From assembly GCA_965206145.1 (NCBI GenBank), contig CBDBIK010000002.1:248001-312000 (forward strand): DNA of 64,000 nt, given 5' to 3'. Shown here one piece after another: positions 46,707 through 55,370 of the stretch (positions are counted from its first letter, which is position 1; the number at the start of each line of letters is the position of its first letter). The translations under genes were made by a program, and so were the position numbers. The notes under the pieces are model-generated. The model ran no database searches. It saw only the letters and a list, made by a program, of their open reading frames with translations, and had not been told where the DNA came from. Origin of the DNA: CBDBIK01 sp965206145. GTDB taxonomy: Bacteria; Pseudomonadota; Alphaproteobacteria; TMED109.

Positions 46707-46904
46707 ATGGCGGTACCTCGAAAAAAGGTCACGCGCTCGCGACGAGGGCAACGACGTTCCCATGACGGGCTTGCGCCTGAAGCGATCCATGAATGCCCGA
46801 ATTGCGGCACTCATAAGCGGCCTCATCACGTCTGCGACTCGTGTGGCTACTACCGCGACCGGGAAGTTCTGACCTCAGCTCCGACCCCGTCCTCGGGCAA
46901 CTGA
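46707..46904 (+). CDS. rpmF: 50S ribosomal protein L32
   Basis: A 65-residue ribosomal protein. The N-terminus MAVPRKKVTRSRRGQRRSHD is diagnostic, followed by the zinc-ribbon-type CPNCGTHKRPHHVCDSCGYY with four cysteines retained. It lies between DUF177 and plsX, the conserved order. The tail TSAPTPSSGN is longer than usual because the frame runs into the start region of plsX. Confidence 0.97.
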   Translation: MAVPRKKVTRSRRGQRRSHDGLAPEAIHECPNCGTHKRPHHVCDSCGYYRDREVLTSAPTPSSGN

Positions 46905-47971
46905 TCTCACCCGCACCACAACACACCGCGACCGACACCGCCACAATCGCGCTTGATGCGATGGGCGGTGACTATGCGCCCGCCGCTATCCTGCGGGGAG
47001 CTGAACTTGCGCGAAAGCGCACTCCCTCAATTCGCTTCCGGATCTTTGGTGACGAGTCCCAAGTCGCCCCTCTCCTCGAGCGCCTTCCCGAACTCGGTTC
47101 ACAGGCGGATTTCATCCATACCACCGAGGTCGTCGATACCGACGAAAAACCTTCTCTCGCGCTCAGAAACAAAACGCGTTCAAGTATGGCTCTTGCCGTC
47201 GAAGCGATGCGGGACGGGACAGTCGACGCCACCGTTTCTGCCGGTAATACCGGTGCCCTCATGGCTTTTTCCATGACTAAACTCAAGCGTCTCCCAGGAA
47301 TCCACCGTCCGGCGATCGCCGCTGTGACACCCACCCGGCGTGGGGAATCGGTCCTCCTTGATCTCGGAGCCAACGTGGAATGCGAAGCCGATCACCTCGT
47401 GCAGTTTGCCTTCATGGGCGCGGCCTTTGCTCGCATCGTCCTTGGCCGTACCGATCCGGCCATCCGGCTTCTCAATGTCGGGACCGAAGATGGAAAAGGC
47501 AGGACATCGGTGAAGAATGCAGCAGAAATCCTTCGATCGAGCCCGTTGGCGAAACACTTCCATGGCTATGTGGAAGGTGATGGAGTTGTCTCCGGAATTG
47601 CCGACGTGATTGTTTCAGATGGCTTCTCAGGCAACGTCATGCTGAAAGCCGCCGAAGGCACGGCGAAACTCTGCGGGCACTACATCCGCTCCGCGCTCAG
47701 GGGTTCTCTTGGCGGATGGGTGGCCATGGTCTCCGCACGCCAGGCATTGCAGACACTCCGCGAAAAGCTCGACCCGCGTAAGCACAACGGCGCGATCTTC
47801 CTGGGACTCGACGGCGTCATCGTGAAGAGTCACGGCGGCGCGGACTCATTTGGCTTCGGACACTCGATCGACGTTGCCAGAGACATGGCAGGCGGTGCCG
47901 TCAACGAACGTATCCTCGAGACCCTGCAAGCTATCGGTAGAGAGCCAGCATCGAAGCCGGCCACCGTCTAA
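46901..47971 (+). CDS. plsX: Phosphate acyltransferase PlsX
   Basis: PlsX makes acyl-phosphate from acyl-ACP for phospholipid synthesis. The conserved start TIALDAMGGDYAPAAIL and VSAGNTGALMAFSM, LLDLGANVECEADHLVQFA and SDGFSGNVMLKAAEG are all present. No ATG, GTG or TTG lies between the conserved N-terminus and a GTG at 46841 deep inside rpmF. The call here uses the CTG at 46901 that overlaps the rpmF stop (CTGA), giving 356 residues; the alternative is a 376-residue form from 46841. Unlike its relatives it is not followed by fabH. Confidence 0.93.
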   Translation: MISPAPQHTATDTATIALDAMGGDYAPAAILRGAELARKRTPSIRFRIFGDESQVAPLLERLPELGSQADFIHTTEVVDTDEKPSLALRNKTRSSMALAVEAMRDGTVDATVSAGNTGALMAFSMTKLKRLPGIHRPAIAAVTPTRRGESVLLDLGANVECEADHLVQFAFMGAAFARIVLGRTDPAIRLLNVGTEDGKGRTSVKNAAEILRSSPLAKHFHGYVEGDGVVSGIADVIVSDGFSGNVMLKAAEGTAKLCGHYIRSALRGSLGGWVAMVSARQALQTLREKLDPRKHNGAIFLGLDGVIVKSHGGADSFGFGHSIDVARDMAGGAVNERILETLQAIGREPASKPATV

Positions 47972-48093
47972 GGTGGGACGACTACGCTGCGCAAGCTTTG
48001 AGGACTTCCCCCGTTCTGAGCCCGGTAGCTTATTGACGCATACAGACGAGGGACACTACGCTAGGTGTCCGTTCCTTCCGGAAGAAACACGGT

Positions 48094-48399
48094 ATGGCTA
48101 AGCAGACGGTAACGCGTGCTTCGCTAGCCGAAAAAATCTATCGGGATGCTGGATTCTCGCGGGAAGAGGCGACGCGCATGGTCGCCAAAGTGCTCGACGA
48201 GATCGCCGCCACTCTCACCAAGGGCGAGCAGGTCAGAATCTCCGGCTTCGGGACGTTCAATCTTCTAAGAAAACCCAAACGCATGGGGCGCAATCCTAAG
48301 ACCAACCAAGAAGTTCCCATCGAACCGCGACGCGTCGTTTCCTTTCGAGCATCCCGCGTGCTCAAAAAACGCATCGAAGACAGCAATCGTTCCAACTGA
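48094..48399 (+). CDS. ihfA: Integration host factor alpha subunit
   Basis: A DNA-bending protein of the HU/IHF family, 101 residues. The opening TRASLAEKIYRDAGFSREEA and the DNA-arm GRNPKTNQEVPIEPRRVV are typical of IhfA. It functions as a heterodimer with IhfB, encoded elsewhere. It precedes a merR gene by 12 bases, the usual pair. Confidence 0.95.
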   Translation: MAKQTVTRASLAEKIYRDAGFSREEATRMVAKVLDEIAATLTKGEQVRISGFGTFNLLRKPKRMGRNPKTNQEVPIEPRRVVSFRASRVLKKRIEDSNRSN

Positions 48400-48411
48400 C
48401 AACCGTCCCTT

Positions 48412-48813
48412 ATGTACACAAAGAAGTCGTCAAATCACCCCCCTTCCAACCAAGGCGAAACGAAGGCTCCCGGTGCACTGCGCACAATCGGCGAAGTCTC
48501 CGAAGAGCTCTCCATCGAACCTCATATCCTCCGTTACTGGGAGGACAGGTTCCCCGAACTGAAACCGGTAAAACGGGCCGGTGGACGGCGCCTTTACCGT
48601 CCTGAGGATGTCGCCCTTGCACGCGGCCTGCGCTATTTCCTGCGAGAGCGCCGGCTGACGATTGAGGGGGCTCGCAAGGCTCTCAAAGAAGAAGGAATCG
48701 AAGCAGTGCGACGGGCTTCTCCGACTCGAATGGATCGGAAGTCCTGGCAGACTCTTCTAAAAATTCGGGGTGCTCTCCTGCAGGTCCGCAAGGAACTTTC
48801 GAAAGCAGAGTGA
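48412..48813 (+). CDS. MerR-family transcriptional regulator
   Basis: A 133-residue regulator with an N-terminal winged helix: IGEVSEELSIEPHILRYWED and KRAGGRRLYRPEDVALARGL, then a short helical tail (LLQVRKELSKAE). It lacks an effector domain with cysteines, so it is not a metal sensor of the classic type. It co-occurs with ihfA throughout alphaproteobacteria; targets are unknown. Confidence 0.9.
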   Translation: MYTKKSSNHPPSNQGETKAPGALRTIGEVSEELSIEPHILRYWEDRFPELKPVKRAGGRRLYRPEDVALARGLRYFLRERRLTIEGARKALKEEGIEAVRRASPTRMDRKSWQTLLKIRGALLQVRKELSKAE

Positions 48814-48825
48814 AGTATTCTGCGA

Positions 48826-49485
48826 TTAGCGTTGCAGCATCCCTTGCGCCGTTTTTACGGCATCAGAGCGCTGAGGCGCCGGAGGGATCATACCCTTCTG
48901 GCATGCGGGTCTCGCCTCCATCCTCTCCATCCACGCACCGAGGTGGGTCATCTTCTCGACCCCGTCAATGCCTGACCAATCGTAGCGACGCACCCATGGC
49001 CAAGTAGCGATGTCAGCGATCGAATAGTCTTCGCAAAGCCACTTCCGCCCTTCGAGTCGACGATCAAGGACCCCGTAGAGACGCCGGGTTTCATTCCGAT
49101 AACGCTCTTCCGCTTCAGGAATCTTTGGCTCGAAATAGCGGTGAAAAACATTCGCTTGCCCTTGCATCGGCCCGACGCCCCCCATTTGAAACATCAGCCA
49201 CTGCATGACTTCCGATCTCGCCTTCGCCTTGGAAGGCAGAAGGCGACCGGTTTTCTCGGCGAGATAGATGAGGATCGCGCCTGACTCGAATACGGCGAAC
49301 CCGTCTTCGTCACGGTCAACGATCGCCGGGATCCTGCCATTTGGACAGATCTTGAGGAACCAAGGTTCCTTCTGCTCTCTTTTCCCGAGATCAAGTACAT
49401 GCATTTCGTAAGGGAGCGAAAGCTCCTCGAGTGCAATTGAGATCTTGTAGCCGTTGGGCGTCGCAGCCGTGTACAGATCGATCAT
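48826..49485 (-). CDS. Glutathione S-transferase (YghU/Nu-like)
   Basis: A 219-residue GST. The thioredoxin-like N-domain reads MIDLYTAATPNGYKISIALE, with Asn-Gly in the position of the catalytic loop, and PNGRIPAIVDRDEDGFAVFE with the cis-Pro and the ES motif. The all-alpha C-domain includes QWLMFQMGGVGPMQGQANVF, as in YghU/YfcG-type Nu-class enzymes, and CEDYSIADIATWPWVRRYDW. The start at 49485 overlaps the AsmA gene stop. Confidence 0.92.
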   Translation of the reverse strand: MIDLYTAATPNGYKISIALEELSLPYEMHVLDLGKREQKEPWFLKICPNGRIPAIVDRDEDGFAVFESGAILIYLAEKTGRLLPSKAKARSEVMQWLMFQMGGVGPMQGQANVFHRYFEPKIPEAEERYRNETRRLYGVLDRRLEGRKWLCEDYSIADIATWPWVRRYDWSGIDGVEKMTHLGAWMERMEARPACQKGMIPPAPQRSDAVKTAQGMLQR

Positions 49486-52373
49486 TCGCCGAGACTCCTT
49501 GCCATTGTGAATCTGCCCCGAAGGGCCTCCCAAGGACCGCTGATGCGTACCTCGGTAGGAGATCCCTCATCCCCGTCCTCGGGCCGGAGTCGAGCTTTCA
49601 CGTCCGTGGTGCGGTCAACAACAGATATCTCACCCGTGATACTGCCAGTCAAATCGGCCATCTCCGCAGTGCCTTTTTCAAGAAGAAGCACGCCTTGCTG
49701 GACGGCAAACTCGCTCTTAATCCTGTACAAGGCAAGCGGCGAGTCAAGGTTCTTATCGGGAAGTGCTAGGGTGCCGTCGCTAAGGGTGATCCAGCCCGAT
49801 CCCTCCAGCGAACCGGCCAAAGTGAGAAAAGACCTTCCGGTCGCGTTCACCTCCACCACCCCGCTTAGAAAAGTATTCTCAAGTGCCAGGCCTGTCTTTG
49901 CCCGAAAGGGAGGGATCTGCGCGTTGCTGACCCTTACCTTAAGCTGTCCTCCTGGGTTCGATCCTATCCGTAGCCCGCCGCTACCCCGAATCCAACCCGT
50001 CCCGAGACGCCCCCAAAAGTCGGTGATGGAAATCTCCTGTTCGTCAACTAGAAGACGGCCTCGCATGTCCCGCACTTCCGTGCCGTCCAGGGAAAAAATG
50101 TCAACAAGGAAGTCCAGATCGACATCCAATTCCTCGGTGAGCGAGAGGGGGAGAGGGTTCGATGACCATCCTTGGTTACCTTTTTTTGCATCGCCGCCAT
50201 GGGTGGGGAAGAGAAACGTGGAATCGAGATTGAAGAATTTGATCTCTCCTTCGAGACGGGGACGTGGCCCCGAAAATGAAAGGATTCCCTCTCCTTCCCC
50301 ATCCGTTCCTCCCGCAAGAATCTTGACCCCACCTAGAGAAAAAGAATCTGAACCTCCTGAAACTTCGCCCAAAATCCGAAAAGCTCCGGGGTTCTCATCG
50401 ACGGTGTTACGTCGTGCCTCTACCTGCAAATTCACCGTAGGCTCACGCAAAGTGCCGCCAAGGCTTCCCCGAGCGGAAAGGAGGGCCCCGAACGCCTCTC
50501 CGCCGAGAACGACATCGAACCGACCATTCCCTCCTTCGAGGTTTCCCTCCCAAGAGGCTGCCGCAGGCATTTGATCCGGAATCTTGAAGGGAACTCCCAG
50601 AACGCGAAGCAACTCGTGCGCGTCATCCGTCTTCCCCTGGATGCGAGCATTCCCTGCTCCTTCGAGGAAGGGGAGTGCGAGAATTCCGGCAAGATCGAAG
50701 GAAGTGCCTGCAAAATCGCCCACATGTATTTCTCGGAGAACGATTTCATCAGCATCGATGCTGCACAGCAGACTGATTTCCCGAACCAAATTTTCATCCA
50801 GATGGAGTTGATTTGCCGAAAGTTTCATATCAAAACCCGCTTCGGACAAGTCGCTCAAAGGGAACAGGAGACGTTCCATTAAGGATGCCTCACCGGAAGC
50901 GCCCTCTTCCGTCCCGATGTGGAAATAATTGCCAGGGCTGAGGTCAGCGAACTCAAGTGAAACCGCCAAACGCCCACCACCGCCTGCGGGCCGGGAAATC
51001 GAACCGAGGAAATGAACTGTATCCAATCCGGCCTCAAACCCATTGAGCGACCACTCCTCATTGGATAAGGTAAATTTTCCTTGTAAATCAAGAGAATGCA
51101 ATCGATCGTTCCGAAAATTTTTAAGATTTATCCCAGCCCATTCGGCAAACCTGCGCAGGTTGCTCACCGAGAGAATGAAATCACCCTTGAATAGATCACC
51201 GTCACCATTTCGGCCCGTTTCCTCGGCCAATACAAGATTTGCTCCTCCCGGTAACTCCACAGCTAAGTTGCCTATGCGGAGAACGCCTTTTTCAGCGTGA
51301 AGCCGAAGTGCACCGTCACGAATTTGCTGCCCTCCCAGTCGGACAAAGTTTGAGAAGAGTAGCAACCGTCCGTCGACACCCTCGGACAAGGAACCCTCGA
51401 GTGCATCGAAAAGGCTCTTTGCGTCCGTGCGCAAATCGTTCATGGCGATATCGCCAAGATCAAGACGGTTTGCGGACAACACGACCTCGATCCAACCGGG
51501 TCTCAGGTCGAGAGCGCCCGTGATATCAAGCACTCCTGCTTGAATTTCCAGATTTGAAACCTGAACGGAAATCCCCTCGCTGGAAGTGGAAATCATCGTC
51601 TTCCCTGAAGCCGATATCTTCCCATCGGAAAAAACCGAAGAAACCTCCGGCAGTAGAGCCTGAAGCCCGGGGACTTCCAGAGACACCTCTCCTCGCGTAA
51701 CGATTTGATTTTCGTCGATCCCGCCAGAAAGCCTTCCGGGAAAAAACGTACCGTTGTAAGTCCACTGGACATCTCCCCGGGTGAGCTGAATCCGTCCACG
51801 GAAAACCTGGTCCTGTTCGATCCCGATCACGCCCTCGAATTCCGCGCCATTCTCATCGGCGAGAACAAGTTTTCCTTCCACTGCGGCCGATTTTTCGTCA
51901 GTGCGTCGAACGGTGAACCATTCAACGTCGAGGGCTTCTGGTATCCCAGCAGTCCGTGTCATCAGGATTCGTCCTGGCTCCGCACGAATTTCTTGCACTT
52001 GGCGAAATAATTTCGGAGTGCTCAGCAGAAATTCAGACCCGTTGAGGAGAAGATCAGCTTCGACAAATAAGACCTTGTCGAAAGAGATACGACCACGCAG
52101 AAGATTCTCGAACGAGATGCTGCCCTCCATGGAAGAGGCTCTGAGCCATGACTCTTCCGCCTTGCCGAAGCGCACGTCTTCTAGGGTTACCGTGGGCCGA
52201 GGCCAGAGCGAGATCGTCATGCCACTCGCTTGGTGGACGAAGGTTTCATCTTCGAACAAGGCCTGCGCAATGGAGGCACGAATGCCATCTCCGTCATCGA
52301 GCTTGGGAATGATGACAAGGGCGACAAGAGAAACAACGCAAGCGGCGATCAGAAATATTCCGAATACCTTCAT
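49482..52373 (-). CDS. AsmA-like envelope protein
   Basis: A large 963-residue protein with one N-terminal membrane anchor (MKVFGIFLIAACVVSLVALV) and a long beta-rich periplasmic body, the layout of AsmA/YhdP bridge-like lipid transporters. The N-domain contains TISLWPRPTVTLEDVRFGKA and ISFDKVLFVEADLLLNG; the C-terminal AsmA_2-type region includes LSDGTLALPDKNLDSPLALY and a closing VRISGPWEALRGRFTMAR. An upstream ATG at 52388 is possible. Function in outer-membrane lipid or protein homeostasis is inferred from the family. Confidence 0.82.
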   Translation of the reverse strand: MKVFGIFLIAACVVSLVALVIIPKLDDGDGIRASIAQALFEDETFVHQASGMTISLWPRPTVTLEDVRFGKAEESWLRASSMEGSISFENLLRGRISFDKVLFVEADLLLNGSEFLLSTPKLFRQVQEIRAEPGRILMTRTAGIPEALDVEWFTVRRTDEKSAAVEGKLVLADENGAEFEGVIGIEQDQVFRGRIQLTRGDVQWTYNGTFFPGRLSGGIDENQIVTRGEVSLEVPGLQALLPEVSSVFSDGKISASGKTMISTSSEGISVQVSNLEIQAGVLDITGALDLRPGWIEVVLSANRLDLGDIAMNDLRTDAKSLFDALEGSLSEGVDGRLLLFSNFVRLGGQQIRDGALRLHAEKGVLRIGNLAVELPGGANLVLAEETGRNGDGDLFKGDFILSVSNLRRFAEWAGINLKNFRNDRLHSLDLQGKFTLSNEEWSLNGFEAGLDTVHFLGSISRPAGGGGRLAVSLEFADLSPGNYFHIGTEEGASGEASLMERLLFPLSDLSEAGFDMKLSANQLHLDENLVREISLLCSIDADEIVLREIHVGDFAGTSFDLAGILALPFLEGAGNARIQGKTDDAHELLRVLGVPFKIPDQMPAAASWEGNLEGGNGRFDVVLGGEAFGALLSARGSLGGTLREPTVNLQVEARRNTVDENPGAFRILGEVSGGSDSFSLGGVKILAGGTDGEGEGILSFSGPRPRLEGEIKFFNLDSTFLFPTHGGDAKKGNQGWSSNPLPLSLTEELDVDLDFLVDIFSLDGTEVRDMRGRLLVDEQEISITDFWGRLGTGWIRGSGGLRIGSNPGGQLKVRVSNAQIPPFRAKTGLALENTFLSGVVEVNATGRSFLTLAGSLEGSGWITLSDGTLALPDKNLDSPLALYRIKSEFAVQQGVLLLEKGTAEMADLTGSITGEISVVDRTTDVKARLRPEDGDEGSPTEVRISGPWEALRGRFTMARSLGE

Positions 52374-52470
52374 GGTGACCATTTCCACCGGGTGAACGGG
52401 CCCGCTTGCACGTAGCGGAAACCTTTCATGCTTTCTTCAATTTACCCTTTTCCAGGAACGCTCTCAAAAA

Positions 52471-52507
52471 GGTAAAGAAAAAGGGGCACGCCCGAAGGCG
52501 TGCCCCT
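52471..52507 (-). terminator. Rho-independent terminator of the GMC oxidoreductase operon
   Basis: Read on the minus strand: AGGGGCACGCC, loop TTCG, GGCGTGCCCCT, then TTTTTCTTT. The 11-base stem with a T-rich tail lies 21 bases after the stop codon at 52528. Confidence 0.93.
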
Positions 52508-52527
52508 ACAAAGGGTCGGCATGAACC

Positions 52528-54109
52528 TCAGATGGTGTTGGTTCTGAGGGCCTCTGCCATTAGTTCGGCCTGGCGGATAGCCAGAGCCACGATGGTGAGC
52601 GTCGGATTGCACGCCGCCCCCGTGGTGAACTGGCTTCCGTCAGAGATATAGAGGTTGGGAACGTCATGGGTGGCACCACTCGGGCCGCACACGCCGTCCT
52701 CTGGCTTCGCACTCATCCGGCAGGTACCGAGGTTGTGCGTGCTCGGGAACGGAGGAAGTTCATAAGTCTTCTGCGATCCACCCATCTCGTAAATAGCGCT
52801 CCCTCTGCTGAACGCATGGTTCCGCATAGAAACATCGTTCGGATGATCTTCGAAGTGAACCACCGGGGCAGGAAGCCCGTACTGGTCCTTCTCCGTGGCC
52901 GAAAGGGTGACCCCGTTCTTCTCCTGCGGCATGTCCTCACCAACAAGCCACATCCCGGCCATGTTCCGGTAATTCTCTACCACTTCGCGGGCGTAGTCAC
53001 GCCCCCAAGTGCCGGGTGAGTCCACCGACATGGCACCGACATTTCCAGCAACACCCGCAAGTCCAAAGCCTGGCAGTGTTTGCATGTAGTAGCCACCGGC
53101 AAAGCCGCGGTTATCCCTGTGGGTAGCCTCGTCCTTGACGACTCCCGCCATCTGGGTGCCGCGGTCAAAATGCACGGGTCCGGGCATTACGCCATAAACG
53201 GTACCAGTCATGTGGCGCATGAAATTGCGCCCGACCTGGCCTGAAGAGTTGGCCATCCCATCCGGAAACATACTTGACTCGGAGTTGAGCAAGAGCCTCG
53301 GCGTTTCCACGGCGTTGCCTGCCACAGCAACAACGCGCGCCTTCTGGAGAAGGGTGTTGCCACTGGCATCGACGTACTCGACCCCGTTGGCCCGCCCGCT
53401 CGAATCGTGGGTGATGCGTAGCACCATCGCTTCAGGCCTGAGCTCGAAGTGTCCTGTCTCTTCGGCTCTCGGGATCTCTGAATACAGCGTTGACCACTTA
53501 GCCCCGATCGCGCAACCGGCCATGCAGAAGCCGATCTGATGACAACCTGGACGGCCGTCGCGGGGTTCAGAATTGATCCCCATGTTGCCAGTGTTGACCT
53601 GCTCGTAGCCGAGCTTCTTTGCACCGTGCTCCATCACGAGATAGTTGTTGTTCCCCGGAAGTCGCGGGATTCCATGGGTGCCAGTGACACCCATCTTGTC
53701 CTCAGCCAGCGAGTAGAACCGCTCCATTTCGAACGGATCGACCGGCCAGTCGAGGAGATTAGCTCCGGAAATGCCTCCGTAGGTTGAGCGGCTTCGCCAC
53801 TCGTGTTCCATAAAACGGAGGCTTGCACCGGCCCAATGGACGGTCGTTGCCACCCACGGTCTTGCAGACCCAGAGTGGCAGCTCCGTATTGAGATCTCCG
53901 GTGCCGATGCGCTTATCAGTCCAGCTGAGCCGACCGAACATCGTGCCCCAATCGTTCTCGATGTCATCGAGAGTGAGGCGTTTACCCGCCTCGAGGCAGA
54001 CAACATCGACGCCCTTCCCGGCGAGTTCATGAGCCAGCGTGCCACCTCCGGCACCTGAGCCGACCACTACAACGACACTGTCGTCGTTCAAATCATAAGT
54101 TTTGGCCAT
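52528..54109 (-). pseudogene. GMC-family FAD oxidoreductase, interrupted by one frameshift
   Basis: A choline/gluconate-dehydrogenase-like flavoprotein. From the ATG at 54109 the first frame gives SVVVVVGSGAGGGTLAHELA (FAD dinucleotide motif) and runs to WVCKTVGGN. The conserved continuation TVHWAGASLRFMEHEWRSRS lies in the next frame. One extra base around 53848-53853 explains the break. The rest is complete (ARVVAVAGNAVETPRLLLNS, THNLGTCRMS, the C-terminal AACNPTLTIVALAIRQAEL), about 525 residues in all. A Tat-exported small subunit is encoded just upstream. The gene is either a very recent pseudogene or carries a sequencing error. Confidence 0.88.
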
Positions 54110-54127
54110 TTTCCTTTTCCTTCCGGG

Positions 54128-54676
54128 TTAGCTACGAGGTAGCCAGCCGATATCATTGAAACCACGCTCGATGTAGCCACCGTGCTCCACGGAGGAGCCT
54201 TCGAAGCCGAACATCATCGCAACGCGCTCGTTGCCGTAGAGGCCACCGAGGGTCGCGGTCCGAACGGCTTCGAAGAAGGTGTTATCCTTCTTTTCGGCTC
54301 TCTTTATCGCCTGAAGCTGAAGACCATCGCTCTGACGATGGAAAGGGATCGCGTAACTGCGGTCCCCTTCCATGACGGCACCCATCTTTCGGACACCCTC
54401 TGAGAGAATGTTCTTGAGATCGGCATCTTTCGCTGCGCTCTCGTCAAGGTTTGAGACGATCTCAGCGTAGTAAACGTCGCCGAGGAAGTCATGGGGGTAA
54501 AGATGGCGAGCCATCGCAAGAAGGCTCTGGGCTGTGTCTGCGTCGAGTGCCGTTGTCGAGATCGCCCACGAATGGTCGCTCGCTACGACCATCGTGCCAC
54601 CTCCAACCGCGACGGCACCTGCCGCCACTCCCGTGCCCTGCAGGAATCTTCTCCTGCTGAGTCCAGATTTGATCAT
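54128..54676 (-). CDS. Tat-exported gluconate 2-dehydrogenase subunit 3-like protein
   Basis: A 182-residue protein with twin-arginine signal SRRRFLQGTGVAAGAVAVGG. The body resembles the small (gamma) subunit of membrane-bound GMC dehydrogenases: LLAMARHLYPHDFLGDVYY, AIPFHRQSDGLQLQAIKRAE and a late GNERVAMMFGFEG. It likely escorts the FAD subunit across the membrane by hitch-hiking on its Tat signal, since the large subunit has none. The cytochrome c subunit usual for three-subunit enzymes is not adjacent. Confidence 0.87.
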   Translation of the reverse strand: MIKSGLSRRRFLQGTGVAAGAVAVGGGTMVVASDHSWAISTTALDADTAQSLLAMARHLYPHDFLGDVYYAEIVSNLDESAAKDADLKNILSEGVRKMGAVMEGDRSYAIPFHRQSDGLQLQAIKRAEKKDNTFFEAVRTATLGGLYGNERVAMMFGFEGSSVEHGGYIERGFNDIGWLPRS

Positions 54677-54825
54677 TTTGGGTTTCCTCCTACGTAATCA
54701 CCCATAAGGGCACCACGTCTCATTCCTCAACCATAGGACAGGCGTAAGCATCAAGGGAACCCCTCTGTTTTGGCGTGACCTAATCCGGGATTCCTGCCTA
54801 ATGCACGCCCTATCTTGATCATGGC

Positions 54826-55030
54826 TTCTTGGAATTGGATAACAACACAACCGAGCGCGCGGTGCACCCGGTCACGTTGGGTCGCAAGAACTATCTCTTC
54901 ATGGGATCAGAAGCGGGCAGCAAATCAGCCGCCATCATCTACATCCTCATCGAGACTTGCGAGACTTGCAAGATGAACAACATGGATCCAGAGGCCCGCT
55001 GCGTGGCGTCCAGCACGTGTGGCAGGGCCA
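54826..55030 (+). pseudogene. IS66-family transposase remnant (C-terminus)
   Basis: The plus strand reads LELDNNTTERAVHPVTLGRK, then NYLFMGSEAGSKSAAIIYIL and IETC, KMNNMDPEA, the highly conserved end of IS66 TnpC proteins (ELDNN-ERA-RP-LGRKN-LF-GS--G). A short duplication and a frame change follow (LRGVQHVWQGHSS in another frame). Nothing upstream of 54820 matches the transposase body, so this is only a fragment. It ends where the decayed relaxase on the other strand begins. Confidence 0.85.
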
Positions 55031-55281
55031 CAGTTCACGGATGACCTGCGCCCTCTCAGCCCCCTCCACGGCGCTCCAGAAGCCCTCACGCCTGCTGAGC
55101 ACCTCTGGTGTTCCCTCTAGGGCGATTATCTCGCCAGTACCCCAGAGCGTCTGGAGTAATCATGCACCAGTTCTTGAGGGTAATTGGGAACACATTCCGC
55201 CACACGGTGTAAGTCGCCGCAGTCGTGGCTGCGCCCGGAACTGCGTGAGATCATCCTTGCCGAGAGGCGATAGATTGCCAT
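55031..55281 (-). pseudogene. Decayed MobA/MobL (TraA-type) relaxase N-terminus
   Basis: From an ATG at 55281 the minus strand reads MAIYRLSARMISRSSGRS, the typical start of MobA/MobL relaxases. Then in the next frame comes TTAATY (the usual ATAAAAYR). Back in the first frame is ECVPNYPQELVHDYSRRSGV, and in a third frame EIIALEGTPEVLSRREGFWS and AVEGAE, AQVIREL. These pieces follow the order of the family (start, HDY-R--GV, EI-AP-GAP, W-AVE-AE, AR-RE). At least three frameshifts and a stop make it non-functional. It points to a plasmid or integrative element origin for this locus. Confidence 0.75.
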
Positions 55282-55370
55282 GACGGGACGGCACTCCGTG
55301 ATCTGCACTAGAGTTTTCGGGTATCCCCGCCCATTCACACATGCCCAAGCATACTATGGCAAAAGAATTA

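Noticed and set aside
47972..48093. Possible fabH remnant between plsX and ihfA
   Set aside because: All frames were read; none shows FabH N- or C-terminal motifs.
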